64,000 bases of DNA from Linnemannia elongata. Taxonomy: Eukaryota; Mortierellomycota; Mortierellomycetes; Mortierellales; Mortierellaceae. The stretch lies in NCBI GenBank assembly GCA_036320915.1, contig JAXBDG010000004.1:682001-746000 (forward strand), read 5' to 3'. Position 1 is the stretch's first letter, and each line of letters begins with the position of its first letter. The notes beneath the pieces were generated by a model. The model did no database searches. It was not told the DNA's origin and saw nothing but the letters and a program-made list of their open reading frames with translations. This document shows, piece after piece, positions 19,443 to 30,429 of the stretch. The position numbers and the translations under genes are program-made.

Positions 19443-21732
19443 CTATTGTCCATCAGGAGCGAGTTGATAAGCATACGCAAGCAAGATCACCTTGGCAAGT
19501 TCCTCAATGGACGGGCCTGCGACAGCATCGCCATACTCATCGTGGACATTCAAGAAGGACATCAAGGGGTCCATGCTATTCTCATTCTGCTTGTAGTGCT
19601 CTTCTGTGGCCTCGTCATCTGCGCTCATTTCATGTAGCCCATCAGCAGGCTTGCCGCCATCGATTGAATGCATCGGCAAGTTGGAAAGTACAGCCGATAT
19701 GCGTTGAAAGACATCGCTGATGCTCTTGAACCTCCATCCCGTCGTGAGTGTAGCCAGGTTGCGGTCCAGCACAAAAGGGTCCTGGACAATTAATCCTGAA
19801 AAGATCTTTTTCCGATCTTTGGTCTCAGTTGCCATGTCGAGGGGTTCGGTGGGCGGCGGGAGGAGATCGTCCCAGTCCTTGAATTTCTTGGCCGCGTAGT
19901 CAAAGAAATCGACGACAAGGCGGAAAGGCGACTTCTTGGTGGGGCTCTTGTCGAACGACTTGATCTTGGCCATTTCTTCATCAAAGTCGTAGGAGACAAT
20001 CCGACGGCCAAGGAAGGATATTGCCAATCGCCTCAAGTCCAAGTCTTCCTCAGACCGAAGGGCAACGGGAGCGCGTGTGGTTTGGGCGGCTGACGGTGAT
20101 GACTTCGACCTTTTGCTTCTGCTTCTGCTCCGGCGCTTCTTTCTCTTTGAACCTCCTGTGACCGCCACCATAGCCCGACTCTCGATACCTCGAACCATCT
20201 CTTCCTCCAATGCCAACCTCCCCTCGACCGGCCCCGAGTAAAAGTCAAAGTCCACCCGTGGACCCTGATGTTTCAACAGATTGGGTAGGATCTTCTCCTT
20301 CTGCAGGTAACTGATCGCAATCATGGCGACAGCAAGGTTGCTGAGTGTCTCTCGGGTGCGACCATATCTAGTCAGAGTTTCCTGGACAATGAAAACAAAT
20401 GGCTCAACTCGCTCATCAATACCAGCATAAGCTTGCAAGAGCTTGCGCACAGAGGTACCAGCGGAATGATCGAAGGAGACTTGGCAGGTAAGGTTTGACG
20501 TCGGGTCAAGGAAGCAGACAGACGACGGGTTGGTTCCACTCTTGCCCTCAAAGTAGCGCCTGGAGACTTCGATGTTCTCGTACCCGGCTTGGGTGAGACT
20601 GTCTAAGAGATCCTCAGGGATCTCATTTGTCTGTGTGAGAGTGTCGTCCAACTTCTCAATTGCTTGAGGAAGGTTCTCGGGCTTGTCTGTCTTGATCAGC
20701 AGCTCCAGGTCGTAGTCAGAAAAGTTGATGCCCTTGGATGAGGAGCTATTGTTTATTGACGATGGAGAGGAAAACAAGAGAGTTTAGCGATTGCGTTCAT
20801 GTGGCTTGTTGTAGATGAGATCAAATTCGTTGTGGTTTTTGTTTTGTGTGTGCTTACCTGAGCACCACAACATCAGAATGGGCCATCTCATTTAAAATAT
20901 GGATGAAGTCTTGCTCTTGATACATACGGTTGGCACTCAAGGCTACTCTCTACAGTTGCAGAAAAGTAACATGAGGGAGGTCAAGAAGAATAAAAACATT
21001 AGATCATTTGTTAGGTCCAAAAGTCCCCAAAAAAAAACGAGCTAAGAAAAGCAATTATGAACAGACGGTAGCAAAAAAAGTAAAATGAACAGAGTAGATT
21101 ACCTCCCTCTGCCACTGTGCATCACAAATAAAATCCTTCAGCGCATCTCTCGCTCTATTCGTTCCAGTATCTCTCAGAAACCCCTTGCACATCGCAACAA
21201 ACTCATCCCCCGACGAACAAAACAATCCATTCCGTTGCAGCAACTCCATCAGGAACTCCACCTCCCCCCTATAGGATTCTGGCACTACAGTTGCGAACTT
21301 CCTCCTTGTGTCGACAATATCCTTTAACTGGAACATCGGCACACTGATACACTCTGGTAACTGGTCGCCACCTCCAGCTTCATCATCGAACCATATATCA
21401 TTGGCGATGTGTTCAGGGATGACCTGGTAACGATGTCGAAAGCTGACGATGTAGTTGATGACTCCAGAGAGAGAGTTGAGTTTCAAGCGGTGGAGGATGG
21501 TGTCGCCAGTTTGGCGTGAGGTATCCTTGAGGGTCAGTTGGAGGTAGTAGTGGGCAATGTAGGCGAACTTGGAGCTGAGGTCCATGGGGATGAAGTTAGT
21601 TCTGTTCGCTGTTGTTGTTTTTGTCGTTGTGTTTTGTTGGAGAAGGATGATCTCAAAGAGGAGGCGTTCGTAGAGGTAGGCAATGAGGATATCGTCGACA
21701 AATGTTGGTCCTGTCGATGGAGAGGATGTCAT
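19443..21732 (-). CDS. Cid1-family nucleotidyltransferase (poly(A)/poly(U) polymerase-like)
   Basis: Exons 21732-21103, 20949-20858 and 20745-19443 give 674 residues; an in-frame upstream ATG at 21897 exists but lies in CT-rich leader. The nucleotidyltransferase core begins across intron 2: SSSKGINFSDYDLELLI carries the DxD pair (D251, D253), and the third carboxylate is D333 (CQVSFDHS). The usual Gly-Ser of the G-S motif reads Ser-Ser here. The central domain follows (AYAGIDERVEPFVFIVQETL) with the PAP/25A-associated LSNLAVAMIAISYLQ and, later, QDPFVLDRNLA. A basic KRKKRRSRSRSKRSK insert at about residues 448-462 is a likely nuclear signal or RNA-binding patch. The family adds non-templated A or U residues to RNA 3' ends. 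The N-terminal 210 residues have no domain I recognise. Confidence 0.8.
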
Positions 21733-21899
21733 GGTTGGTGAAGGTGAGTGCGCTTGAAGAATGAGTGAGTGCGTGAGAAGGAATGAAGAAAAGAGAAGGG
21801 CAAAATGTGAACAGAGGCTAAGGGAAAAGTGTAGAGAGACATACAAGATTGTGAGGAAATCTGGGGAGAGAGAGTCTGCGAAACCACAGAAGCCCATTG

Positions 21900-22450
21900 T
21901 TATGTACTTTTTCTCAAATTAGTAGTTTAGATGTTTGTTTGTTCATTTATTTTTTTCAAGTGTGTGTGGGACGGCCGCCTCCATTCTCTTCGCCCATCTC
22001 TTTACACGAATAAGACAAAAAATAGCCCAAGCCAAGATCTTGTGGTTTTTTTATTTTATATTTTGTCTTCAATCCTAAAGGTGCCTTGAAAAAGGGAGAC
22101 GGGGTGAATGAGTGAGCCCTCTTCTATTCCCTCCTCGCATTGGCCATGCGTCAAGACGTTGTAGAATTGACTTTGAGCACAGCGGACGCCCTCACTCTTT
22201 ACAACGCCACCAAGCTGCCACAAACAGCAGTTTCTTTCACAAAACCACGTGAGATCAACCTTATCTGAAACTACCCATTCTGGCTGTGCCTGCAACACGG
22301 ACCAAACATCGTCCAATGTTTTAACTCTTATGCATGCCTGTCCTCACTCTGCATCTGCATCGATTCACTTCATGCGTCCTGCATTCTTTTCACTCCCCTT
22401 CCCTTTCTTATCTTTGTGAGGCCTACACGATCAAGCAAAGTAGCAAACGG
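21900..22450. other. Intergenic; possible gene remnant
   Basis: A minus-strand frame at 22316-22056 (starting MDDVWSVLQAQPEWVVSD) has balanced composition with five cysteines and no low-complexity bias, but no promoter, partner exon or known domain. It may be a relic. Confidence 0.2.
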
Positions 22451-22454
22451 GCTT

Positions 22455-24565
22455 TTATTGGATGACAATATGAGGCGAAGAAGGCTGTCCCCTCCCACCC
22501 ATCTCTGGACTCGGCCCAGGCATATACCCAGGTCCGTAACCTGCAACTCCAGCAGCAATAACATCCTGATCTCCAAAATGTTGTGGCGGCTGAGGTCGAG
22601 TCGCATACGGGACTTGAGGAACCCGAGGCAGGACCAGTGGTGTCCCTGCTGGGGTATTATTGGCAGTAGTAGAAGTGATAGTCGCCCTTGAGGTATTGGC
22701 TGGTGACGAAGGTGTCGTAGTAGAGTCGCATGGACATGCGGGTGGGACGAATGGCTTGGGTTGCCATAAAGATTGAGGCATTCCAATCGCAGGAGCTGCA
22801 GCAGCGGTTTCATGTTCTTCGGCAGCGGTCGTAACGAAGGTTGGGCGAGGGTGGCTAGAGAACTGCAGGGCTTGTATCTGGTCCTGGTATGTTTGATGTT
22901 GTTGGGGCACAGGTGTAATGGGTGCCATAGGCATGATGGTTGTGGGTGCTGGTTGCCCTGAGGGAGAGGTGGTGACGGCAGGGTACTGTCCTGGAGGGTT
23001 GTAATAACTAGGTCCGCCCGGCTGATCTGGTTGTTGAGGGTGGACGTCATTGTTCATGTTGTTGAGTGGAGGGAAGGATTGCATGGGCTTGTCGGTGGCG
23101 GTAGTTGTGGCCTTCGCGGCCTTCGCGGTCTCGCCTCTCCTGGCGTACCAAACAATAAGCCCTACGAGGAATCCCACTCCAACAATCGCTCCAACAATCG
23201 CACCAGCTGATGAAGAATCGCCCTGCGAACTTGAAGAGCCTGTCGATGGTTTTGTGGGGTTCGGGTTCATGCCAACAGGGTCCGTGATGTTGACTTTGTT
23301 GATCTCGTGAGTGTACCTGTACCCATTGTCGTTGCCGAATACATACATTGTATCGTAATGCTTCATCAGCGCAAACGATGTCGGGCTTGTTCCATCTCCA
23401 AGGGGTACGAAAAAGTCTGTGTCGACAAAGTTGGTGATATTGGCGACGGGAGGACCTGTGCTGTTGGCATTGTCAGGGTTGTTGATTTTGTATATAGTAT
23501 TATTGCCTAAGCCCTATAATGAAAAGAGTAATATGTGGATTAGAGGAGTATTAACAACAGTGGTAAGCTAACAACGCCGAAAGAAATATCTTTTGAGGGA
23601 ACTTTTCAGGGCTTAGTAGAGTCTGCCACTTACTATTGGAGCAGCGATCAAAGTCAAAGTATTCTGGTAAGTGTAGAGAACTACTTTCGGACTCTGAAGG
23701 GGGTCGCCGACTATTTGACTGGCGTTGTACATCTTTCCGACTGGTGTCGTGGGACTGATGGTGGTGAGAGGGAAGCCAGTCAAGCAGAAAAATCCATTGC
23801 ATAGAAACGTAGTGAATGGAATGAATTTGCCGAAGGCATAAAGTTGGTTGTTGCCAATACCGATTGAGGTGACTGCTCCATGTATCGTATTGTTCTAATC
23901 GAAAAGGATAGAGTCAGATAATAATACCGTGGAATAACATGAAAAACAGCAGATCGTCTAATCAAATGCAGAGTGAGAATGCGCCGTCTTACCAGGGCCC
24001 AAGTGCCGGCGGCAGTCAATGCCATAGTAGCCTCGTCCACCTTTGCAATGTAGATTTTGTTATCATCGCCGCTGATCATCGCGTGAACGAGGTCGGTTGT
24101 TCCACCATTGTTGACGTATCCCAATTTATGTTGGACGATAGTCTCTGTCCAGTTGTAAGCCTTGTCAACAGCCATGTTCATCCATGCTCCAGAGCCCTTA
24201 AAGTTGTACCTGGCGTCCATTGTTCCTGCAGGGTCGTATCGGACACCAAATGGTACTACCCTTCTACTGTTTGAGAGATCGCTGATCCAACCAAACATCG
24301 TGAAGACCCCCTGGGTATTAATTGCGCAAGATAAATGGACATCCTCAGTGAAGAAATAGGTCATGTTCAGGCTTCTGCTGCTGATCTTGGAGACCAAGGA
24401 CCAACTAAGCGTACTTCCCGATGTAGGGTTGGCGTTGGACTTGACGAGAACGTGGTTGGTGCAACCGTCGATTTGGGGGCAGTCGTAGCTATTTGCGAAT
24501 GCAAACCCATAGAAGGTTGTCGAGTCCGGGTCTGTAGTGAGGCAACCGATGTCGAGGACGCCCAT
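22455..24565 (-). CDS. Receptor-like family member C, single-base shift in exon 2
   Basis: Exons 24565-23993, 23894-23635 and 23513-22455. Exon 2 is 260 nt and shifts frame at a G4 run (plus strand 23700-23703), after IVGDP; one added base restores three phase-0 exons and about 630 residues. Ectodomain: PDSTTFYGFAFANSYD, HVLVKSNANP, LSWSLVSKI, many sequons (NMT, NWT, NNT, NAS, NST, NIT). The transmembrane helix GAIVGAIVGVGFLVGLIVW is followed by YARRGE. The tail, about 245 residues, carries TTIMPMAP, the signature YQDQIQALQFSSHPRPTFVT, then WQPKPFVPPA and a long proline/threonine-rich end. No signal peptide is visible upstream. Together with the shift in member B this raises the question of assembly error versus decay. 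Confidence 0.65.
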
Positions 24566-24569
24566 TCTG

Positions 24570-25040
24570 GAATTTTGCTGGCAATAGACGAGTTTTGTTG
24601 TTACCGAATAAAGGTTGAGTGAATGAGACAGAAGTGAGAAAGGATGGAGTGAAGTCGACGAAGTAAGAAAAAGGAAAGGTTGGGGGAGAGGAGAGAAGTT
24701 CAGCGAACAAAAAAGGCAAAGAAATGGCAGCGGGTTTGCTATTAGGGTCGAAAAGAGAGCCCATTACATATTTGAGTAAACAAATACACGCCGCTTTTTC
24801 ATTGATGTTAACAAGTCAGCTTTTCTTTGATGTAAACATAGGACCGATATCAAGCAACTTGGCCTGGGAACTGAACGAGGCCCCTGTAGTGCTTCAAGGA
24901 CCTCAAGGTGTTTTTTTAGGAGATCAGCTGGCACCTAATCTTTAGTTCGACTGAGACTGATTAAGTTTGACTGATGACTGACCTGTGCCTGAAAGGAAAA
25001 AAATCTCTCACCAACGGTCACAGAGAATAAAATGCCCTGC
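24570..25040. other. Intergenic between receptor-like members
   Basis: Promoter side of member C and 3' flank of the pseudogene at 25047. No gene seen. Confidence 0.5.
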
Positions 25041-25046
25041 ATATGT

Positions 25047-26461
25047 TCATCTCTGTCCCATTAATATCCATGAGAAGCCTGCTACAGGACAAACAAGTAA
25101 GCCACGACCAATCAAAACGTATGGATACACTGCATTGCATATGCACACACCAGGGCATTTTCTAAAACAACTTTTTTTTATCGCAGGGATAGCAAAGAGT
25201 AATGGCAAGGATGAACTGTTGGTAGGAGTTCCAACGCTATTCTGATGCACTATTACTTGCGTATTCTGAAATGACCGTCCAGGTGCGATCGAAAATGCAG
25301 TCGCGCTTGGACTTGGAGAGTGACCTGCAGCGGGGGGTGACAATCCTGTGCTGCTGACTGGTTGTGCGCGTGGAACGAATGGTGTTGGCTGCCGTGCTGC
25401 TTGTGGTGCTCTTGACCATCCTGAATAGGGTATTGGTGAGTTGGAGGTTGCTGGCTCTGTGCTATAGGCTATTGTGACGATGTTGGGGCGAGGCTGGTAG
25501 GAGAACTGGAGTGCCTGCATCTGGTCCTGGTAGCCTTAATGCTGTTGTTTCGATACAGGTGTGATGGACGCCATGTGTAAAGTATGAGATGGCTGCTGCT
25601 GTTGTTGTTGCTAGGGAGGGAATCCATGACTGTTGGATCCATCTGGTCCTTACGATATCTGGCGCATCTGTGAAGCACTATGACCCTGCAGAAACCACCA
25701 CCTACAAAGACCAACACCGCCGCAGCGATCTCAATAACCCCTCCCGCTCTCAATCCTCTCTCCTCCTCTTCACCACTACCATAACTAGGTTTCTTGGGAT
25801 TAAGATCCAGCCCGAACGGCTCGGGGTTCGTCAAGTTTGCTGCGTCGACAATCCCACCAGCCTGGGGTCCACCAAGAGGCTTAGACCGTGTTACATATTC
25901 GTACTGCAGGAAGGCAAATGGGGCCGATCCGGGGGTGAAGGAAGTTGTGTTGGTGGAGATGTCTGCAATTGTGATCAATCCACTTGGCGATGCTTCTGTT
26001 TTTACCTATTTTCTCTCGAGTATCAGAAAGGGAAAAGATGTAAAAAGTTGAGCATTACGCTTATTCCTTACAGCTGTGTCCCCGCGCAACAACAATGCAT
26101 CTTCCAAACTGTGTGGTTTCAAAACTTGCAAAAGAAACCTTACCTGATGTCCGCATGCGAGATAATTAACGTCTATAAAAACCGTCGAATGCAGACTCTA
26201 GTTCGGTGATTGCCAACAAGAAGTCAAAGTCGAGCTCGCATTGTAAGTCCCGAGGACAATTAGCGTTGTGGTGTTGATATTCTGAAGTGAGATGACACTC
26301 AATTGGGGCGTAACTCTGAGAGTCGCATAGAGATAAAATTCTTCTCCTGCCATCGCGATGCTCTTTAACTCGCCAAGGTCTGTGTTGCGTTCTGATAATA
26401 AGGATGAACGATAAATATGATAGCTGGGGGAGGTTAAGAGTTGAACTTGTTGCTCAGACAA
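25047..26461 (-). pseudogene. Receptor-like family member D, truncated and frame-broken
   Basis: Pieces of the family are recognisable in order: an exon-2-like part at 26461-26198 (DLGELKSIAMAGEEFYLYA), an exon-3-like part from an acceptor near 26007 with VDAANLTNPEPFGLDLNPKKP and a helix (GGVIEIAAAVLVFVGGGF), then the tail motif YQDQMQALQFSYQPRPNIVT and RQPTPFVPRA in another frame. An in-frame TAA (25536-25538) lies just before the tail motif, and at least one frameshift occurs near 25620. Exon 1 is missing: the sequence ends upstream at a 36-base poly(A) run (plus strand about 26469-26504). Clearly a dead paralogue. Confidence 0.7.
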
Positions 26462-26468
26462 AGCGTCA

Positions 26469-26469
26469 T

Positions 26470-26504
<35 letters not shown>
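26469..26504. repeat. Poly(A)/poly(T) tract at the 5' break of the pseudogene
   Basis: About 36 consecutive A on the plus strand. It coincides with the point where homology to receptor-like exon 1 should begin. Confidence 0.8.
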
Positions 26505-26507
<3 letters not shown>

Positions 26508-26509
26508 TG

Positions 26510-27030
26510 GTGAGAGAAGACCTCAAGAGAATTATTCTAATCGACTGAGAGCAATTACAAGCAACTTCATTAGATTGTTTAGTCTGCCCCTATTGTTGTT
26601 GTAAAGCAGGCGGGGCCATAGGAGTACACCGCACTTTAGATGTTCAGATGGGGATTGAGGGACCTAGAGAATGGCAGATAAACAAACGAGTATTCATATC
26701 AATAGTAACATATTCACATCAAGCATATAATGTAAAGCGTGGCACAGCAAAGAGCGTTGGTTGTATATGATTATTTTATTTATTCATTATTTTTCAACTT
26801 TTTCAGCGACGCGACCTATCTTTCGTACGCGCGCAAGTTTTCATATTTTTTTGAGTTGTTGAGTAACGTTTGAAGGTTATAAAATGTATGTAGAAGAAAA
26901 TAAAACAAGAGTGGTATGGGCTAACAACAAAAAGACTACGCTAGTGAGTGTGTGTGAGAGGAAAAGTATACATAGTCTCATGTCAGGTCATAACAAAAAG
27001 AAGAGGGAGACTATGAAACCGCCAAGAAGC
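26510..27030. other. Intergenic, no gene seen
   Basis: AT-rich 3' flank of the PB1-UBA gene. Confidence 0.5.
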
Positions 27031-27033
27031 AGG

Positions 27034-29875
27034 TTATTGACGACCGGCAGAGATCATAAACTCTACAACGGCCTCAACCTCACCTCCAAAGTCACGGACA
27101 ACCGTCCGGAGCTCGGGGGTGTCGGCAAATCCCATGCTCGTCAACATCTTGATCTCGTTCTTGAAATCGTCGTTGCTGGCGTTCAAACTCAGTGGTGCTG
27201 CTGGGGCTGCAGGGGTTGAAGGAGCAGCTGAAGCGGCAGGGGTGTTTGGCCAAATGCCGGCAAGACTTCCTCCTCCGATTGGTATGGCAGTAGTAGCAGG
27301 GGAACGAGCTTCACGGCGCTGTTGTTCTTGGACACGTTGCTGTTCCTCGTGGACCTTGCGCTGCTCTTTTTGAACCTTGCGCTGCTCTTCTTGGACCTTG
27401 CGCTGCTCTTCTTGGACCTTGCGCTGCTCCTCTTGGGCTTGACGTTGTTCGATACGGGCCTGGCGCTGCTCGTGGAAGGTCTGGCGGCGCCTCAACTTTT
27501 CATCAGATCCAGACTCGGCGTGACCCTCCTCAGCAGACTTGGATCCAGAGTCTCGGCGGTGGTGGCGGTGGTTATGGCCATGATGGTGGTGGTGATCAAA
27601 AAGGTGGCCGTGGTGCTCAGGGCCATGATGTGTATGAGGTCCATATCCGTGAGGGCCGTGTCCGTGGGGACCACCATGGTGGGGACCGTGAGGGTGGAAT
27701 GCAAAGGGATGACCGCCATGTTCGGGACCTTGCATGTGGAATGCAAAGGGATGACTGCCGCGAGAACCGCCACGACCTCGGAAGAAGGCAAATCCGCCAC
27801 GACCGCGACCGCCACGACCTCCACGTCGACCAAAGTCAAAGGTTCCTTGGGGACCATCCTGTGTGGGCTCGGCCATCTCTTCGTCAGACTCGACGTAAAT
27901 AGGAGCAGGCTCGGGGTTCTCGACATCACCATTCTCACCACCGTTCCAGACCCAGCCGTACTTGGGACGAGACGACGACGACAAGGGCTCGGCTTTAGGG
28001 TCGGCGGCGCCAGTGGTCTCGTCAGGGAGTAGGGTCCAGATCCAGCCGTTTCCAACCTCGGTCATTTGAGGCTGCTGTTGAGCTGAAGAGGACGACTCGC
28101 CTTGTTGCTTCTGGGTGGTGGCTGTCGCTTCATCGGAGGAAGAAGAGGATGCGTTCTTACCCTTGTTCTCGGAGCAGGAACGACGCATTTTCTCTGAAGA
28201 TGCGGTGTCGCATGCAGTGGGGCGGTCACCTTTGAAACGGAAGTTGTTTCCTCTCTTGCAGCTGCCGGGGGCACCAAAGTGGAATGGGAATCCTCCAGAG
28301 AACGGCGAAGGCTTCGTGTTTGGGACAGAGGTGCCCTCCGAGGGGAACATACCAGGCATACCGGGCATGGGTGGCGTAGGGGGCATAGGTGGCATAGGAG
28401 GCATGTGAGGCATACCGGGCATGGGAGGCATAGGGGGCATAGAAGGGAAGAGAGAGCCAAAGCCCCACTGATGTCCAGCTCCTCGGCCGAAGCAACCACC
28501 ACGGCCGCCACCGCGACCACCGAATCCACCGAAGCCGCCACGACCACCGCGATGATGATGTCCGGAGAAGGGGTCCTCATGACGACCAGAGAAGGGATCC
28601 TCATGACGACCGGAGAAGGGATCCTCATGATGTCCAGAGAAGGGGTCCTTATGATGTCCAGAGAAGGGGTCCTTATGTCCGCGACGACCACCAGACCGAC
28701 CGCGGTGGTGGTGAGCAAAGAAAGGGTTCGACAGGAAAGGGTTATCAGATCCCGAGCCACCGAAGGGGCACGAGCGAGTTGCCTCAGCAGCGGCTTCATG
28801 GGCACTGGTAGCAGCCTCCTCGGCTGAGGCCTGGGCGTTACGGGCTGCCTCCTGGAGATATGTAGCAAAGGACTCGACGTTGACCTGGACGTTGGACAGA
28901 ATCTTGTTCATGATGCTGCCAGCGATGGTGACTAGCTGAGGGTTATTCTGGATGACGTGCTGGAACTCCTGGATCAACATCTGGAACTGCTCGATCAAAG
29001 CACGGTCGCCGTGAGGGACAGCGGGCTCTGTAATTTCAGGCTCAGCTGGGTCGGCATGAGCATCGTTGTCATCCTCAGATTCGCTGTGGGCCTGAACAGC
29101 AGCAGCAACATCCTGGGCATGCTGCTCAATAGCAGAGGCGACAATCGAATCCATGACATCGGGGGCAGAATCCATGCGGAGAGCCTCAAACTCGGCAACA
29201 GGGACCATTGCGGGGCTAGACGACTTTGAGGAACGTCTGGAAGATGACTTGTTGGTTGCTTCATCCTTGTTAGTTTCCTCGAGATCCATGGTGGTTTCGT
29301 ACGAAGTAAAAGAGGCGGGGAAGAGAGGAGCCTGAAGCTTCTGGGCCTCGATCATTTCCTGCTCCTGACGAAGTGTAGCCTCATGGAGATCCTCCTGAGG
29401 GTAGGCGATAGGCTGGTTCAAGGCAAACTCGGTCAATGTGGCGGTTTCTTGAGCCTCCTCGAATTCAATCAAGGATCCATCGTCACTGTTGTCGTCCGAA
29501 GTGACGGTTTTGGAGCGCTCACGCTGGGGTTGAGGCTCGGCAGGTTGGAGAATATTGTAGGGCTCAACAACATCAGCAGCAGGGGCAGCAGTAGTGGTGT
29601 CGGGAGCAGGGAGATCCTGACCGGATCTGAGGAGGACATCGAATCTGACGGGTGCGATTTGGGTGAAAAGGGCGTGCGTGGCGAGGACATCCTCGAGTTC
29701 GCTGTCGGTGTTGAGAGAAATGACATCGCCCTCTTCGTCCTTGTACTGGACGTCGATGACAGCAGAGGCAGGCAGGCTGTAGACGTTGCGGAGCTAATTA
29801 TTGAAAGAAAGTAGAAACAGATGGATGCGGGGAAGTGATGGTTAGCTAACAGTCATTTGTATTGAAGGAAGCATC

Positions 29876-29909
<34 letters not shown>

Positions 29910-30161
29910 CATGGAAGCAAAAACAAAAAATTGGTGGCGCTATGGGTTGTGCGCCAAGCCAAGAATCGCAGTCACATAGTCGCCTCTTGGCAATTACTCG
30001 ACAACGAAATTAGCACGGCACGCAACGTGGCAATGAAGAGAGGGGTCGGTATATACCTTGTGCTCAAAGTCGGACCAGACGGCAGGGCGGGAAATCAGGA
30101 ATCGTCGGAGAGACCCGTTAAAGTTGGCCTTGCAGGGGCTGAGGTTCTGGGAGTCGGCCAT
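27034..30161 (-). CDS. PB1-UBA scaffold protein with DPF/NPF repeats (autophagy/endocytosis adaptor-like)
   Basis: Exons 30161-30057 and 29793-27034, 954 residues. The N-terminal PB1 domain spans the intron (KANFNGSLRRFLIS, then YKDEEGDVISL at about residues 50-61), with both the basic and acidic faces. A C-terminal UBA domain (about 908-950) contains IKMLTSMGFADTPEL. Between them are a helical region, five DPFSGHH/DPFSGRH repeats (about 406-445) next to two NPF motifs, a Gly/Arg-rich and a Met/Pro-rich stretch, a candidate LC3-interacting motif WTLL (near residue 620), a His-rich block and a charged repeat EEQRKVQ. PB1 plus UBA plus LIR is the layout of p62/NBR1 cargo receptors, though ZZ and FW domains are absent. 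DPF and NPF are AP-2 and EH-domain ligands. Function inferred, domains seen. Confidence 0.75.
28562..28685 (-). repeat. In-frame tandem repeat encoding DPFSG(H/R)H, five units of 24 bp
   Basis: Units read GAAGGGGTCCTTATGATGTC-like on the plus strand and encode [KE]DPFSG[HR]H on the minus strand. The third-position changes between units keep the DPF core, suggesting selection on the peptide rather than free slippage. Confidence 0.7.
29880..29907. repeat. Poly(A) tract in intron 1 of the PB1-UBA gene
   Basis: About 28 A on the plus strand, inside the intron between 30056 and 29794. Confidence 0.8.
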
Positions 30162-30409
30162 AGTGGACGAAGTTAAAGGTGGTGAAGGAGAAGGGAGTGA
30201 GAAGGATGGGTGAGGGGAGTGAAGTGAGTGAAGGAAGTGAGTTGACAGTTAGTGAGGGGTGAGGTTTGAAGGAAGGAGAGAGAGAGAGAGTAGAAGAGTT
30301 TATAGTAGTTTCGCGTTTTGAAGCGTAGATATAGAGAGAAAGAGAGGAGAAGGTTGAAAGAAGAGAAGAGGAGTTGGTGTGAAAAAAAAAAGGCAGGGTT
30401 TGCCCCCTC

Positions 30410-30415
30410 TTTATA
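30410..30415 (-). promoter_or_regulatory. TATA box for the PB1-UBA gene
   Basis: TATAAA on the minus strand, about 250 bases upstream of the ATG at 30161, followed by a CT-rich leader (GA-rich on the plus strand). Confidence 0.45.
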
Positions 30416-30429
30416 AATGATTTTTGTTC

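Noticed and set aside
21733..21897. Upstream ATG extending the nucleotidyltransferase by 55 residues
   Set aside because: The extension is encoded by a CT-rich leader and is Leu/Ser/Phe-rich like other leaders; the ATG at 21732 is preferred, though not proven.
26469..26504. Poly(A) run as the tail of a retrotransposon
   Set aside because: No reverse transcriptase, ORF1-like or target-site duplication is visible on either side.
27322..28868. Long plus- and minus-strand frames overlapping the PB1-UBA gene
   Set aside because: They are shadows of the repetitive Gly/His/Met/Pro-rich coding sequence on the minus strand; the true frame is fixed by the PB1 and UBA domains at its ends.
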